A stretch of 64,000 nt of DNA from positions 62,001 through 126,000 of the forward strand of contig NZ_JAGUCN010000008.1 of assembly GCF_018271975.1 (NCBI RefSeq), read 5' to 3'. Below are positions 44,924-53,664 of the stretch, piece after piece. The notes beneath the pieces were generated by a model, which did no database searches, was not told the DNA's origin, and saw nothing but the letters and a program-made list of their open reading frames with translations. How positions within the stretch are numbered: the stretch's first letter is position 1; each line of letters starts with the position of its first letter. The position numbers and the translations under genes were made by a program. This stretch comes from Carboxylicivirga mesophila. GTDB taxonomy: Bacteria; Bacteroidota; Bacteroidia; Bacteroidales; Marinilabiliaceae.

Positions 44924-45799
44924 TTATAAAACGTTCAGAATTTGTTCCTTAATTTTCTCTAACTCGTCCTTCATTCTGATGACTATTTTTTGCAGGTCTG
45001 CATCATTGGCTTTTGAACCCAGCGTGTTTATTTCACGGCCAATCTCCTGGGTGATGAATCCCAATTTTTTACCAACAGGTTCTTTGCTGTCAATGGTTTC
45101 CATGAAATATTCCAGGTGGTTGCTCAGGCGCACTTTTTCTTCAGTTACATCAAGTTTCTCGAGGTAGAAGATGATTTCCTGCTCAAAACGATTTTCATCA
45201 ATCTTATTGTTTTGTCCCAGTTCTTCAAGGTTTTCGCGTATACGTGTTTTTATTTTCTCAATTCGCTGAGTTTCATACTTGGGTACTTCTGTCAGTAATT
45301 CGCCAATCAACTGTATGCGTTCTTTAATATCGGCTTCCAGGGCCGCGCCTTCTCTTCTTCTGAAATCTGTAATGTCAGCAATGGCAGCACGAAGGGTTTC
45401 AGTAATCGCTTTCCATTCCTCTTCATCCAGCTCGGCCAGTTCAACCTTAACGGTATCCGGAAGTGGCATAATCACTTTCAGGTAATCGGTTGATTGCTCC
45501 AGTCCAAGTTCAGAGGCTATAGACTTCAGTTGAGCATGATAATTGGCGATAACCTGTTGATTAATTTTGGTGATCTTATCGGAGGTGGCTGCTTCTACAT
45601 AAAAACTAAGGTCAATTTTTCCGCGCGAGAGCTGCTTGCCTAAAAGGCTTCTTACTTCAATTTCTTTCTCCCGGTACAGGTTTGGCAGTCGTGTATTTAA
45701 ATCAAGCTGCTTGCTGTTAAGTGATTTAATCTCAATGCTAATCTTTTTGTTAGGAAGCTCACAAACGGCTTTCCCATAACCGGTCATTGATTGAATCAT
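44924..45799 (-). CDS. YicC/YloC family endoribonuclease
   Basis: A 291-residue YicC family protein. The family start SMTGYGKA is immediate after the ATG at 45799, and the C-terminal KKLGFITQEIGREINTLGSKAND is conserved with YicC, whose E. coli and B. subtilis members act as endoribonucleases. The long helical middle is rich in Glu/Lys. First gene of the operon with gmk and nadD; a promoter box lies ~25 bp upstream. Confidence 0.93.
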   Translation of the reverse strand: MIQSMTGYGKAVCELPNKKISIEIKSLNSKQLDLNTRLPNLYREKEIEVRSLLGKQLSRGKIDLSFYVEAATSDKITKINQQVIANYHAQLKSIASELGLEQSTDYLKVIMPLPDTVKVELAELDEEEWKAITETLRAAIADITDFRRREGAALEADIKERIQLIGELLTEVPKYETQRIEKIKTRIRENLEELGQNNKIDENRFEQEIIFYLEKLDVTEEKVRLSNHLEYFMETIDSKEPVGKKLGFITQEIGREINTLGSKANDADLQKIVIRMKDELEKIKEQILNVL

Positions 45800-45825
45800 A
45801 GGTCTCAATTATTTCAAGTAAAGCG

Positions 45826-45833
45826 CAAAGGTA
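45826..45833 (-). promoter_or_regulatory. -7 box of the yicC-gmk-nadD operon
   Basis: TACCTTTG on the minus strand fits TAnnTTTG, with the ATG ~27 nt downstream of the box. No clear -33 element. Confidence 0.45.
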
Positions 45834-46045
45834 ATCTTTTTCCACTACTTGACTATGTAAATCGATAACAGTTAAAAGTGAGGATTTATTTTTGTCTAAA
45901 TTATTTTCATAAACATCAAACAATCAGAGTGATTTATTTAGAACGACACAAAAACGACTAAGAAAAAGAATAAAAGATTAAACAAAAACATTAGTGTCCA
46001 GTTTACCTTACAAATCACCAATTAAATAATCTAAATATTAAGGAC

Positions 46046-47416
46046 ATGAAACGAGTAATTGACAATTTTGGAAAAAACATTTGGGTACTAATATTAATGT
46101 TAGGACTAGCTTTTGTAAATGTATCGTGTGAAGACGATGATGATTCAGGGAATGATGATCCGATGCCGGAAAATCCGATGACCATAACTGATATTGCTGC
46201 AAGTAATGCAGATTTCAGTATTTTGGTTGCTGCACTTCAGAAAGTAGGTTTAGATGACGACCTAGCGTCAGAGAACAATGAATTTACAGTGTTCGCGCCA
46301 ACTAATGATGCTTTTACGGCTTTGCTGACAGAATTAAATGTTTCAGGGTTGGATGATATACCTAATGATGTGCTAACAAGCGTGTTACTATACCACGTTG
46401 TGTCGGGTTCGAAAATGGCGAATATGATCGAAACGGGCTACTATAGTTCTCTAAGCGACGGCCCAAAAGATGGATATGGTCTGTCATTTTATGTAGATAT
46501 GAGTTCAGCAATGATTAATGCCCGAGCTAAAATAACCGCTACCGACATTAAGGCTGATAACGGTATTATCCATGTGATTGATAAGGTGATGTTGCCAATG
46601 ACCATTACAGACCATGCTGTGGCCAACCCTGCCTTTTCATCGTTGGTTGCTGGTGTAACTAAAGCCGAATTGGCTGGTGCTCTTGACGATGAGTCAGCTA
46701 TGTATACTGTGTTTGCACCAACAAACGATGCTTTCGAGATGTTTTTTACGGATCTTGGTGTGACCCTTGATGATCTTTCGAAAGAAACACTTAGTTCGGT
46801 AATTCTTTATCATGCTATGGGTGACGCTGTTCCAGCTTCGATGGTAGAGCCTGGTTATTTTCCAACCCTAAGTACTGCTTTTGACAACGCGATAAGTCTT
46901 AAAATAGATACTGAAGGCGGAGTATTCTTAAATTCAGATAGCGAGGTTGTAGCTACAGATGTTGTAGCCACCAACGGTATTGTACATGCCATCAACAAAG
47001 TGATTATGCCGCCTAGTGTTGTTGATATCGCCATTGATAATACAAATTTCAGCACATTAGTGCAGGCAGTTGTTAAGGCTGAGTTGGTCGATGCTCTGTC
47101 AGGCGACGGTCCATTTACCGTGTTTGCTCCAACCAATGCCGCATTTGATGCATTGTTTACAGAACTAAATATCACAGGTATTGATGACCTGACCAAAGAG
47201 GACTTAACACCTATTTTATTGGCTCACGTAGTTAGTGGTAACGTTAAATCAACGGATTTAAGTAATGGTACTGTGCCAACGCTTAATGATCAAAAGACCT
47301 TAGCCGTTGCTGTTGATGGTGGTGTTACCATTGATGAAGCCATTAATGTGGTTGCTGCAGATATTCAAGGTAAGAACGGAATAGTTCACGTAATTGATAA
47401 GGTGATTATTCCTTAA
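46046..47416 (+). CDS. lipoprotein with three fasciclin (FAS1) domains
   Basis: Surface or periplasmic lipoprotein of 456 residues. The signal ends in NVSC (Cys near residue 29), followed by an acidic linker (EDDDDSGNDD). Three FAS1 domains follow, about residues 46-180, 185-315 and 320-456, each with FTVFAPTNDAF-like H1 motif and a HVIDKV(I/M)-type H2 motif at the end. FAS1 domains mediate adhesion or polymer binding. A possible promoter box TATTTTTG is at 45887-45894, giving a leader of about 145 nt. The next gene on the strand is a CarH-like regulator after a terminator. Confidence 0.92.
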   Translation: MKRVIDNFGKNIWVLILMLGLAFVNVSCEDDDDSGNDDPMPENPMTITDIAASNADFSILVAALQKVGLDDDLASENNEFTVFAPTNDAFTALLTELNVSGLDDIPNDVLTSVLLYHVVSGSKMANMIETGYYSSLSDGPKDGYGLSFYVDMSSAMINARAKITATDIKADNGIIHVIDKVMLPMTITDHAVANPAFSSLVAGVTKAELAGALDDESAMYTVFAPTNDAFEMFFTDLGVTLDDLSKETLSSVILYHAMGDAVPASMVEPGYFPTLSTAFDNAISLKIDTEGGVFLNSDSEVVATDVVATNGIVHAINKVIMPPSVVDIAIDNTNFSTLVQAVVKAELVDALSGDGPFTVFAPTNAAFDALFTELNITGIDDLTKEDLTPILLAHVVSGNVKSTDLSNGTVPTLNDQKTLAVAVDGGVTIDEAINVVAADIQGKNGIVHVIDKVIIP

Positions 47417-47442
47417 TTGTCGATTTTTAATCGAGATTAATA

Positions 47443-47470
47443 GGGGGTAGCAATACCCCCTTGTTTTTTG
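47443..47470 (+). terminator. terminator of the fasciclin gene
   Basis: GGGGGTA (47443-47449), loop GCAA, TACCCCC (47454-47460), then TTGTTTTTTG on the plus strand. Confidence 0.8.
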
Positions 47471-47563
47471 TTCGTAGTTGATGTAGTAACCATGAACATT
47501 ATTTAATGACTAAGCGTTAAAGATCCAACGATAGAGTAACATCTAAAATTATTGTAACCAGGT

Positions 47564-48448
47564 ATGGCATTTTATTCGATAAAAGATTTAGAAAAAATTT
47601 CAGGTATTAAGGCACATACAATAAGAATATGGGAACGCCGATATAATCTTATTGAGCCACAACGTACGTCAACTAATATTCGTTATTACGATGATGATGA
47701 CCTAAAGCGTATACTAAATGTGTCGATTCTGAATCAGAACGGGTATAAGATATCGAAGATTGCCGACATGACTGAGGAGCAGCTGCGCGAGCGTGTGATT
47801 GACCTGTGCCTGGATACCCGTAATACAGATGTGCAAATTGAAAGCTTGTTGGTAGCCATGCTTGAGATGGATGAAAGTAAATTCACAAATGTACTGACCA
47901 ACTCCATCATAAAACTAGGCTTTGAAGCAACTGTAGAGGTCATCTTATTTCCATTCCTCGATAGAATTGGCATACTTTGGCAGGCCGGCACCATTAATCC
48001 GGCGCAGGAGCATTTTATATCTAATCTCATCAGGCAAAAACTGATTGTGGCCATAGATAATGAGATGCAGAATTTTATTCCCAAAGCTGATAAAACAATC
48101 GTTTTCTTTTTGCCCGAGAATGAACTGCATGAAATTGGCTTACTTTTCTATAGTTTAATTGCCCGTAAAGAAGGATTTAGTGTCATCTACCTGGGGGCGT
48201 CTGTTCCTGTCGAAGATCTGAAGGTTGTTTTTGATGTTCGTAAGGCTGATGCCATGTTTACTTCTTTTGTATCTGCCGGTAAAAAAGAGGATATAGAAGC
48301 GGTTATGAAAGGGATTGAAGAGCGTGTCCCTGCTGTTACTTCTTTCGTAACCGGGTTGCAGGTAAGGGAATTGAAGCCAGCCTTACCGAAGCAGTTTGAA
48401 GTAATAACAACCGCTAAAGATTTTAAAGCGAGGCTAAATGCTATGTAG
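47564..48448 (+). CDS. MerR-family regulator with B12-binding domain (CarH/LitR-like)
   Basis: Transcription regulator of 294 residues. The N-terminal MerR helix-turn-helix (YSIKDLEKISGIKAHTIRIWERRY) is followed by a four-helix bundle with W139, nine residues, then E149-H150, the Wx9EH signature of CarH. The Rossmann B12-binding domain has E187-L-H189-E-I-G192, matching ExHxxG, with His189 as the expected lower axial ligand. Members bind adenosylcobalamin, repress in the dark and release DNA in light. The residue after the Trp is Gln140, whereas T. thermophilus CarH has His132 there. No carotenoid gene is adjacent, so targets are unknown. The stop abuts the stop of the convergent MATE gene. 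Confidence 0.88.
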   Translation: MAFYSIKDLEKISGIKAHTIRIWERRYNLIEPQRTSTNIRYYDDDDLKRILNVSILNQNGYKISKIADMTEEQLRERVIDLCLDTRNTDVQIESLLVAMLEMDESKFTNVLTNSIIKLGFEATVEVILFPFLDRIGILWQAGTINPAQEHFISNLIRQKLIVAIDNEMQNFIPKADKTIVFFLPENELHEIGLLFYSLIARKEGFSVIYLGASVPVEDLKVVFDVRKADAMFTSFVSAGKKEDIEAVMKGIEERVPAVTSFVTGLQVRELKPALPKQFEVITTAKDFKARLNAM

Positions 48449-49792
48449 TTATTTAGACTGTTGCCTTACCACACCTTTGTATTTCCAGCGACCTGATAAG
48501 TAATAAAACAAGGAGCCGATTAGTCCCATGCTCCATCCGATAGGTATGGCCCACCAGATTCCATTAACGCCAAAGTGTTTGGACAGTACCAATGCAAACG
48601 GAATGCGTATAACCCAAAGCGAAAAAAGGGTAATAAACATGGGTATAAGTGTATCGCCGGCGCCACGCAGTACGCCATGCATCACAAACATGGTGGAGAA
48701 TATCATGTAGAATGAACTCACGATGACCAGGTAATTGGCACCATGGTCAATCACTGATTGGTCCTTCGTAAACGCACTCATCATATGTTCGCCAAAGAAA
48801 ATAACTGATAGCATAACGATTAGCGACATGCCCCAGGCCATAAATAATGTGGCCCGCAGACCTTTTTTAATACGATCAACTCTTTGTGCTCCCAGGTTTT
48901 GTCCCACAAAAGCAGAAAGAGCACTAGCCAGGTTGAGAGCTGGCATGGCGGCTAAGGCATCAATGCGGCTGGCAACCGAAAAAGCCGCCAGTACATCCGT
49001 ATCAAAGTTGTTCACAATGCGGATAAGTGCCATTATTCCCAATGCTACAAATGTTTGCTGAAAACCGGTTGGTAAGCCAATGCGTATGCTTTGAAGAAAT
49101 AGTTCCTTATCAAAGCGGAACTTAAATACATTGAAGGAGATAATCTGATGCTTTTTATTCAGATAGATGGCTCCTGAAATAAAAGCACCTGCCTGAGCTA
49201 TTACTGTTGCATATGCTACACCGCTAATCCCCCAGTTAAACACCACAATAAATATAATGTCGAGTGCGATATTAACAAAAGTGGCGATTACCATAAAATA
49301 CAGTGGTGTCATTGAATCACCAAGTCCACGTAGTATGGAGGAGGTGCCGCTAAATCCGAAAAAGGCAATCATCCCAATCATAAATACGTTAAAGTATTCC
49401 GTGGCCAGTGGTATTACTTTTTCTTCAACGTGCAATAGCCTGAATATCTCTTCGCTGAAGAAAATGCCTATGCTTGTAATTATTATGGATGCAACAAACA
49501 GGAAGATATAGGTGGTGTCAATGGCTCTTTTGACCTTATCAAGATTTTTTGCGCCAAAATACTGGCTGATAATAATGGTAGCCCCACTGCCAATACCAAT
49601 AACAAAGGCAATCAGCGCATAAAAGATAGGAGATGAGGCACCTAATGCGGCCAGAGCCTCTTTGCCTAGGTAATTACCAACAATAATGCTGTCGACCAAA
49701 TGGTAAAGTTGCTGAAGCAGGTTGCCAAATACCATAGGTAGGGCAAATTTAAAGATCAGTTTCGCTTCATTACCTATGGTGAGGTCTTTCAT
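48449..49792 (-). CDS. MATE family efflux transporter
   Basis: Inner-membrane multidrug/toxin extrusion-type transporter of 447 residues with about 12 transmembrane helices in two related halves (IFKFALPMVFGNLLQQLYHLVDSIIVGNYLG and IRIGLPTGFQQTFVALGIMALIRIVNNF). The ATG at 49792 starts MKDLTIGNEAKLI, a normal MATE N-terminus; an upstream start adds ten residues. Substrate and coupling ion cannot be read. Its stop codon directly abuts the stop of the CarH-like gene, with no room for a terminator between them. Confidence 0.92.
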   Translation of the reverse strand: MKDLTIGNEAKLIFKFALPMVFGNLLQQLYHLVDSIIVGNYLGKEALAALGASSPIFYALIAFVIGIGSGATIIISQYFGAKNLDKVKRAIDTTYIFLFVASIIITSIGIFFSEEIFRLLHVEEKVIPLATEYFNVFMIGMIAFFGFSGTSSILRGLGDSMTPLYFMVIATFVNIALDIIFIVVFNWGISGVAYATVIAQAGAFISGAIYLNKKHQIISFNVFKFRFDKELFLQSIRIGLPTGFQQTFVALGIMALIRIVNNFDTDVLAAFSVASRIDALAAMPALNLASALSAFVGQNLGAQRVDRIKKGLRATLFMAWGMSLIVMLSVIFFGEHMMSAFTKDQSVIDHGANYLVIVSSFYMIFSTMFVMHGVLRGAGDTLIPMFITLFSLWVIRIPFALVLSKHFGVNGIWWAIPIGWSMGLIGSLFYYLSGRWKYKGVVRQQSK

Positions 49793-49960
49793 TGGTGTTG
49801 ATTCGTTTATTGACAAGTACAACCATTAGCAGGCTGCTTTGGTTTACCGCTGTTTTACGGAATACAAAACAAACCAAAAAATCAGGGGCATGCAAAGCTT
49901 CGAATAAAAAAAAGGTTGACCCACGAATGAGTCAACCTTAAGTGTGTGATTGAGTATTAA

Positions 49961-51352
49961 TTAGACGGTTTCTTTAACTGCAGGAGCTAATTCAACCGTG
50001 AAGTGACGCATAATTGGTGCTTCCTCCAGGATAGCATAACCACGTTTAATTTCATTGCGACGTTCGAATACGTTCTTAAGTGCTACAGCAATTACATCCA
50101 TGTGGTTATTGGTGTATACCCGGCGAGGAATAGCCAAACGTAAGAGTTCTAATGCAGGATATCGGTTTTCGCGAGTAGCCGGATCGCGGTCGGCCAGCAG
50201 GGTGCCTATCTCAACGCCTCGGATACCAGCTTCCTTATATAGCTCAATGGCCAATGTTTGAGCAATGTATTCTTCTTTTGGGATGTGTGGTAAAAAACGC
50301 TTGGCATCTACAAAAATTGCGTGGCCACCAAATGGTTCCTGCACCGGTACACCAAATTCTTTCAGCTTGTTACCTAAGTAGGCTACCTGCTTAATGCGTG
50401 TCTCCAGGTAATCAAATTCGGTACCTTCGTCTAAACCTTGAGCTAATGCATTCATGTCGCGGCCTGACATGCCACCGTAGGTAACAAATCCTTCGTAGAT
50501 GATGTTAAACTGACTGGCCTTTTTGAATAGCTCTTCTTCGCGTAAAGCAATGAAACCGCCCATGTTAACAATAGCATCTTTTTTACTGCTCATGGTCATG
50601 CCATCAGCATAGGTATACATTTCCCTAACAATCTCTTTGATGCTTTTATCAGCATAACCTTCTTCACGTAGCTTGATAAAGTAAGCATTCTCAGCAAAGC
50701 GTGCAGAGTCAAATAATACACGGATGCCATACTCTTTAGCCATGGCATACACATCGCGCATGTTTTGCATCGATACAGGCTGTCCGCCTGATGAATTACA
50801 AGTCACTGTTACAATAATCATCGGGATGTTTTCCTTTGGATGAGATTGTAATACATGCTCCAGCTTGTTTAAATCGAGGTTGCCTTTAAACGGGTGATCA
50901 ACAGTAGTATCAAACGCCTCATCAATAGTACAATCAATTGCGCGTGCTTTTCTAAACTCGATATGTCCTTTGGTAGTATCGAAATGAGAGTTGCCAGGTA
51001 CTACGTCGCCTTCTTTTACTAAGGCAGAGAATAATACGTTTTCGGCAGCCCGTCCCTGGTGAGTAGGTAAAAAGTACTCAAAACCAAGGATGTTTTTAAT
51101 GGCATTTTTCAGGTTGTAGTACGATGAGGCGCCAGCATAGCTCTCATCACCCAGCATCATGGCGGCCCATTGACGGTCACTCATCGCGCCAGTACCACTG
51201 TCGGTTAGCAGGTCGATGAATACCTGGTCGCTACGAAGGTTGAACAAGTTGTATTTGGCTGCTTTAATCCATGTTTCTCTCTCTTCGCGAGTACTTTTGC
51301 GGATTGGTTCAACCATTTTAATCTTGAACGATTCTGAAAAAGGAAGTTCCAT
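49961..51352 (-). CDS. tnaA: tryptophanase
   Basis: PLP-dependent lyase, 463 residues, expected to split tryptophan into indole, pyruvate and ammonia. Family marks: IDLLTDSGTGAMS, PTHQGRAAE, SARFAENAYFIK, the PLP lysine in MSSKKDAIVNMGG, and RDPATRENRYPALELLRLAIPRRVYT. The last stretch and the EAFDT and FKGN words match tryptophanase more closely than tyrosine phenol-lyase, although the two are close relatives. The upstream 235 bp carry a short leader ORF and a terminator-like hairpin (51451-51585), so induction by attenuation is likely. Confidence 0.9.
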   Translation of the reverse strand: MELPFSESFKIKMVEPIRKSTREERETWIKAAKYNLFNLRSDQVFIDLLTDSGTGAMSDRQWAAMMLGDESYAGASSYYNLKNAIKNILGFEYFLPTHQGRAAENVLFSALVKEGDVVPGNSHFDTTKGHIEFRKARAIDCTIDEAFDTTVDHPFKGNLDLNKLEHVLQSHPKENIPMIIVTVTCNSSGGQPVSMQNMRDVYAMAKEYGIRVLFDSARFAENAYFIKLREEGYADKSIKEIVREMYTYADGMTMSSKKDAIVNMGGFIALREEELFKKASQFNIIYEGFVTYGGMSGRDMNALAQGLDEGTEFDYLETRIKQVAYLGNKLKEFGVPVQEPFGGHAIFVDAKRFLPHIPKEEYIAQTLAIELYKEAGIRGVEIGTLLADRDPATRENRYPALELLRLAIPRRVYTNNHMDVIAVALKNVFERRNEIKRGYAILEEAPIMRHFTVELAPAVKETV

Positions 51353-51450
51353 TGTGTATATTTTTTAATGATTTTATAATATATCGGTTGTTCAGATCGC
51401 TCAATACCCGGCATCAGCCTGTAGGTGTTGCGATGAACAAATGAATTACT

Positions 51451-51490
51451 TAAAAAAGAAAAATAGAGGCACTGGCAGACTGCCAGCTCT
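51451..51490 (-). terminator. attenuator-like terminator upstream of tnaA
   Basis: CTGGCAG (51472-51478) and CTGCCAG (51480-51486) form the core, extended by AGAG (51465-51468) with CTCT (51487-51490). On the minus strand it is followed by TATTTTTCTTTTTTA. It begins inside the stop codon of the leader ORF and lies ~100 nt before the tnaA start, so it would stop transcription before the gene. Confidence 0.7.
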
Positions 51491-51585
51491 TAGCAGGTAA
51501 ACTCGTCGCGGTTTTTAATATTGATGAAAACCCGAACAGACAACGCAGATTGTATGTTAATATTTGCCATCAAAAAAGACTCCAT
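51490..51585 (-). CDS. 31-residue leader ORF upstream of tnaA
   Basis: ATG at 51585, stop at 51490-51492. The peptide contains SALSVRVFINIKNRDEFTC at its end. Its stop overlaps the foot of the attenuator hairpin, the layout of a leader peptide whose translation controls termination. E. coli TnaC senses tryptophan with an essential Trp and ends in Pro; here there is no Trp or Pro, though FINIKN resembles the FNIDNK of TnaC. A second ATG at 51570 would give 26 residues. The -7 box lies so close that the first ATG may be leaderless. Confidence 0.5.
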   Translation of the reverse strand: MESFLMANINIQSALSVRVFINIKNRDEFTC

Positions 51586-51589
51586 GTTG

Positions 51590-51597
51590 CAAATGTA
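51590..51597 (-). promoter_or_regulatory. -7 box of the tnaA transcript
   Basis: TACATTTG on the minus strand, full match to TAnnTTTG, four bases before the leader ATG. The resulting leader to tnaA is ~235 nt. Confidence 0.6.
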
Positions 51598-51844
51598 AAA
51601 AACAATTGCAATTGAAGAAAAGAACTTGTGATAATTTGTAATAAGTCATGTTTTAAATGCTTGTTGGTTTTGTTCTGGTGTTTTATAATGTGCATTTGAT
51701 GAGTGGTTTAATTGGTGGTGGGCTGAAGTGATAATTGTAAGTAGTTTGTTGTCAGTACCTACGGCTTAGTTGCTTTTGTGGTTGTTTTGGTGCTTTGATA
51801 TGAACATTTCAAGCGTCATTTAAACTATTTACAACACCTTTCGC

Positions 51845-51876
51845 TTTCGGGTTTATAAGATATCCTGTTATTTTTG
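51845..51876 (+). promoter_or_regulatory. promoter of the DUF3078 gene
   Basis: TTTCG (51845-51849), 19-nt spacer, TATTTTTG (51869-51876); the ATG at 51891 would follow after a leader of about 9 nt. Confidence 0.55.
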
Positions 51877-51890
51877 CGTTTAAATTTAAT

Positions 51891-53339
51891 ATGAACGATT
51901 CTCAAAATAACCGCTATCGGATGAAGGGATGTATTAGGATATACTTATTTCATTTATTTGTGTTTAGCTTATTGGGGCTTGGTATGCAGTCAATGAAAGG
52001 ACAAATAAGTATGGTGGATTGGAGCTATTGGGCAAATAATGAGAGAACCGCTCATTGGCAGAAAGAACTGTATAAATATAATACCTCCAGGTACCCTGCT
52101 TTTGAGCAGCTGTTTTTAGCAGAATATTTTAAAAGGCAGATAGATAAGGAGCAACTGTTTGATACTAATCTGTTTCCACCGTTACGAGACTATCCTGTTA
52201 AAACCTATAAGTTTAGTGCAAAATTTAAAGTGCCTGAGTATCCAGTAATTGCCTTTAAACCTCATGATTACAGTAAAAGTGCCATTGAGGAGTTTCAAGA
52301 GTTGATGAATTCAAAAGTCTTCTCAAATCAGAGTGAAGAGGTATTTGCGAAAAAATACTTCATTAAAGAGGTACATCAGGATTATATATATAGCCACCTT
52401 GATCAGGTGGGTTTGTCGTGGGATTCAATTCCTGATCCGCCCAAAATTGGACGTGATGGTTATTTAAAACGCCGTTCGGCACGTGAAGGTATCAGTCTGT
52501 TATTACGCGATAATTCGGTGGAGGCTCAACCTAGCCTTGAGAAAATTAAGGTAACAGCGGGGCCATGGACATTTCAGGGAACCGAAAATATTCTGTTCTC
52601 ACAGGGATATGTTGAGAATTGGGTCAAAGGAGGTGAGAGTAGCATAAGCCTGGGGAGTGACTTACGATTGACGGCCAACTATAAGGAGGGTAAACACGAT
52701 TGGGATAATTACATTATTCATAAAGTTGGCATTATCTCAACCGAAACAGAAAAAGGACGAGTAAATACCGACCTGATTGAGATCAATACCAAATACGGAC
52801 ATAAAGCATCTGAAAAGTGGTATTATAGTTTTCTGTATAACTTTAAAACGCAGCTGTTTTATGGCTACGATAAAGATAACGAAGATCCCGTGTCTGGTTT
52901 TATGGCACCTGCATACATGTCGTTTGCAGTCGGTATGGACTATAAGCCCAATAGTAACTTTACGCTGCTTTTGTCACCTATTACCTCGCGTTTAACCATA
53001 GTAGCTGACACTGTCAAGTTTAATCAAACAAAGTTTGGTGTACCGAAGGATAAGATGAGTCATTTGGTTAACGGTCTCTCGGTTGTTAATAACCTGTCTT
53101 ACGAATTGTCACGTGAAATTAAATTGTCGTCGAGGTTGGATGCCTTCTATCAATATTTGGGTAGGCGTGAGAAAGGTAAAGATCCTCAAGTGCAAGTAGA
53201 CTGGGAGGTTATTGCTGATTTGCGAATTAATCGCTTCCTCTCAACACGAATATTAGCACATTTGAGGTATTTCACAAACGAATCAGAAAAAGTGCAGATC
53301 CGTGAAAATTTCAATATTAATTTTAGTTATAATTTTTAA
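51891..53339 (+). CDS. DUF3078 outer-membrane protein
   Basis: Exported protein of 482 residues. A hydrophobic signal (IYLFHLFVFSLLGLGMQSM) follows an unusually charged N-terminus. The C-terminal half is the DUF3078 barrel, opening with FSQGYVENWVKGGESSISLGSDLRLTANYKEGKHDWDN written in parts across residues 230-265, followed by amphipathic strands and ending in NINFSYNF with a C-terminal Phe. The N-terminal half (about 30-210) is a soluble region I do not recognise. Function of the family is unknown. Upstream is a promoter; downstream ~240 bp lead to a hairpin. Confidence 0.82.
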   Translation: MNDSQNNRYRMKGCIRIYLFHLFVFSLLGLGMQSMKGQISMVDWSYWANNERTAHWQKELYKYNTSRYPAFEQLFLAEYFKRQIDKEQLFDTNLFPPLRDYPVKTYKFSAKFKVPEYPVIAFKPHDYSKSAIEEFQELMNSKVFSNQSEEVFAKKYFIKEVHQDYIYSHLDQVGLSWDSIPDPPKIGRDGYLKRRSAREGISLLLRDNSVEAQPSLEKIKVTAGPWTFQGTENILFSQGYVENWVKGGESSISLGSDLRLTANYKEGKHDWDNYIIHKVGIISTETEKGRVNTDLIEINTKYGHKASEKWYYSFLYNFKTQLFYGYDKDNEDPVSGFMAPAYMSFAVGMDYKPNSNFTLLLSPITSRLTIVADTVKFNQTKFGVPKDKMSHLVNGLSVVNNLSYELSREIKLSSRLDAFYQYLGRREKGKDPQVQVDWEVIADLRINRFLSTRILAHLRYFTNESEKVQIRENFNINFSYNF

Positions 53340-53429
53340 AAGAAATTGATATTCAAAAAGTAATATAATGGTGATGTTGATTTTAACTTCTTTTAACGTT
53401 CGTTATTATGCGTTAGTGATAAAACCAAT

Positions 53430-53616
53430 TACATTTGCAATGTGAGAATAAGGGAAAAGGTTGAAACAAAAATCTACTTCTTACGTATTAAAATTTGAAA
53501 GTTAGACACAGATGTGTCAATAAAAATATTGAGTAAGTTTTCTCATAGTTTAGGGTTAGGTTTGGTTAAAAGTTGAAAGTCGTCTTAAAGAATGCTTTAA
53601 GGCGGCTTTCTTTTTT
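53430..53616 (+). ncRNA. possible small RNA gene (~170 nt)
   Basis: A -7 box TACATTTG (53430-53437) predicts a start near 53443, and a strong terminator ends at 53616 with no protein gene between. Nested pairings are TGAGAA/TTCTCA (53443-53448, 53540-53545), CTTAC/GTAAG, and GACAC/GTGTC (53505-53518). A 6S-like RNA is one option by size, but no diagnostic sequence was recognised. It may instead be a leader or 3' region. Confidence 0.35.
53576..53616 (+). terminator. intrinsic terminator upstream of MFS gene
   Basis: Stem of 15 pairs including two G-T (53576-53590 with 53595-53609), loop AATG, then TTTCTTTTTT. It lies directly before an in-frame ATG at 53617, which argues that the MFS protein starts later, at 53665. 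Confidence 0.75.
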
Positions 53617-53664
53617 ATGAGGTCTTCAAACAACCATCGCCCGGGTATTCTTGTTGTGATATAC

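Noticed and set aside
53617-53664. Earlier start of the MFS protein at 53617
   Set aside because: The ATG touches the T-run of a strong terminator and the added residues are hydrophilic with no family match.
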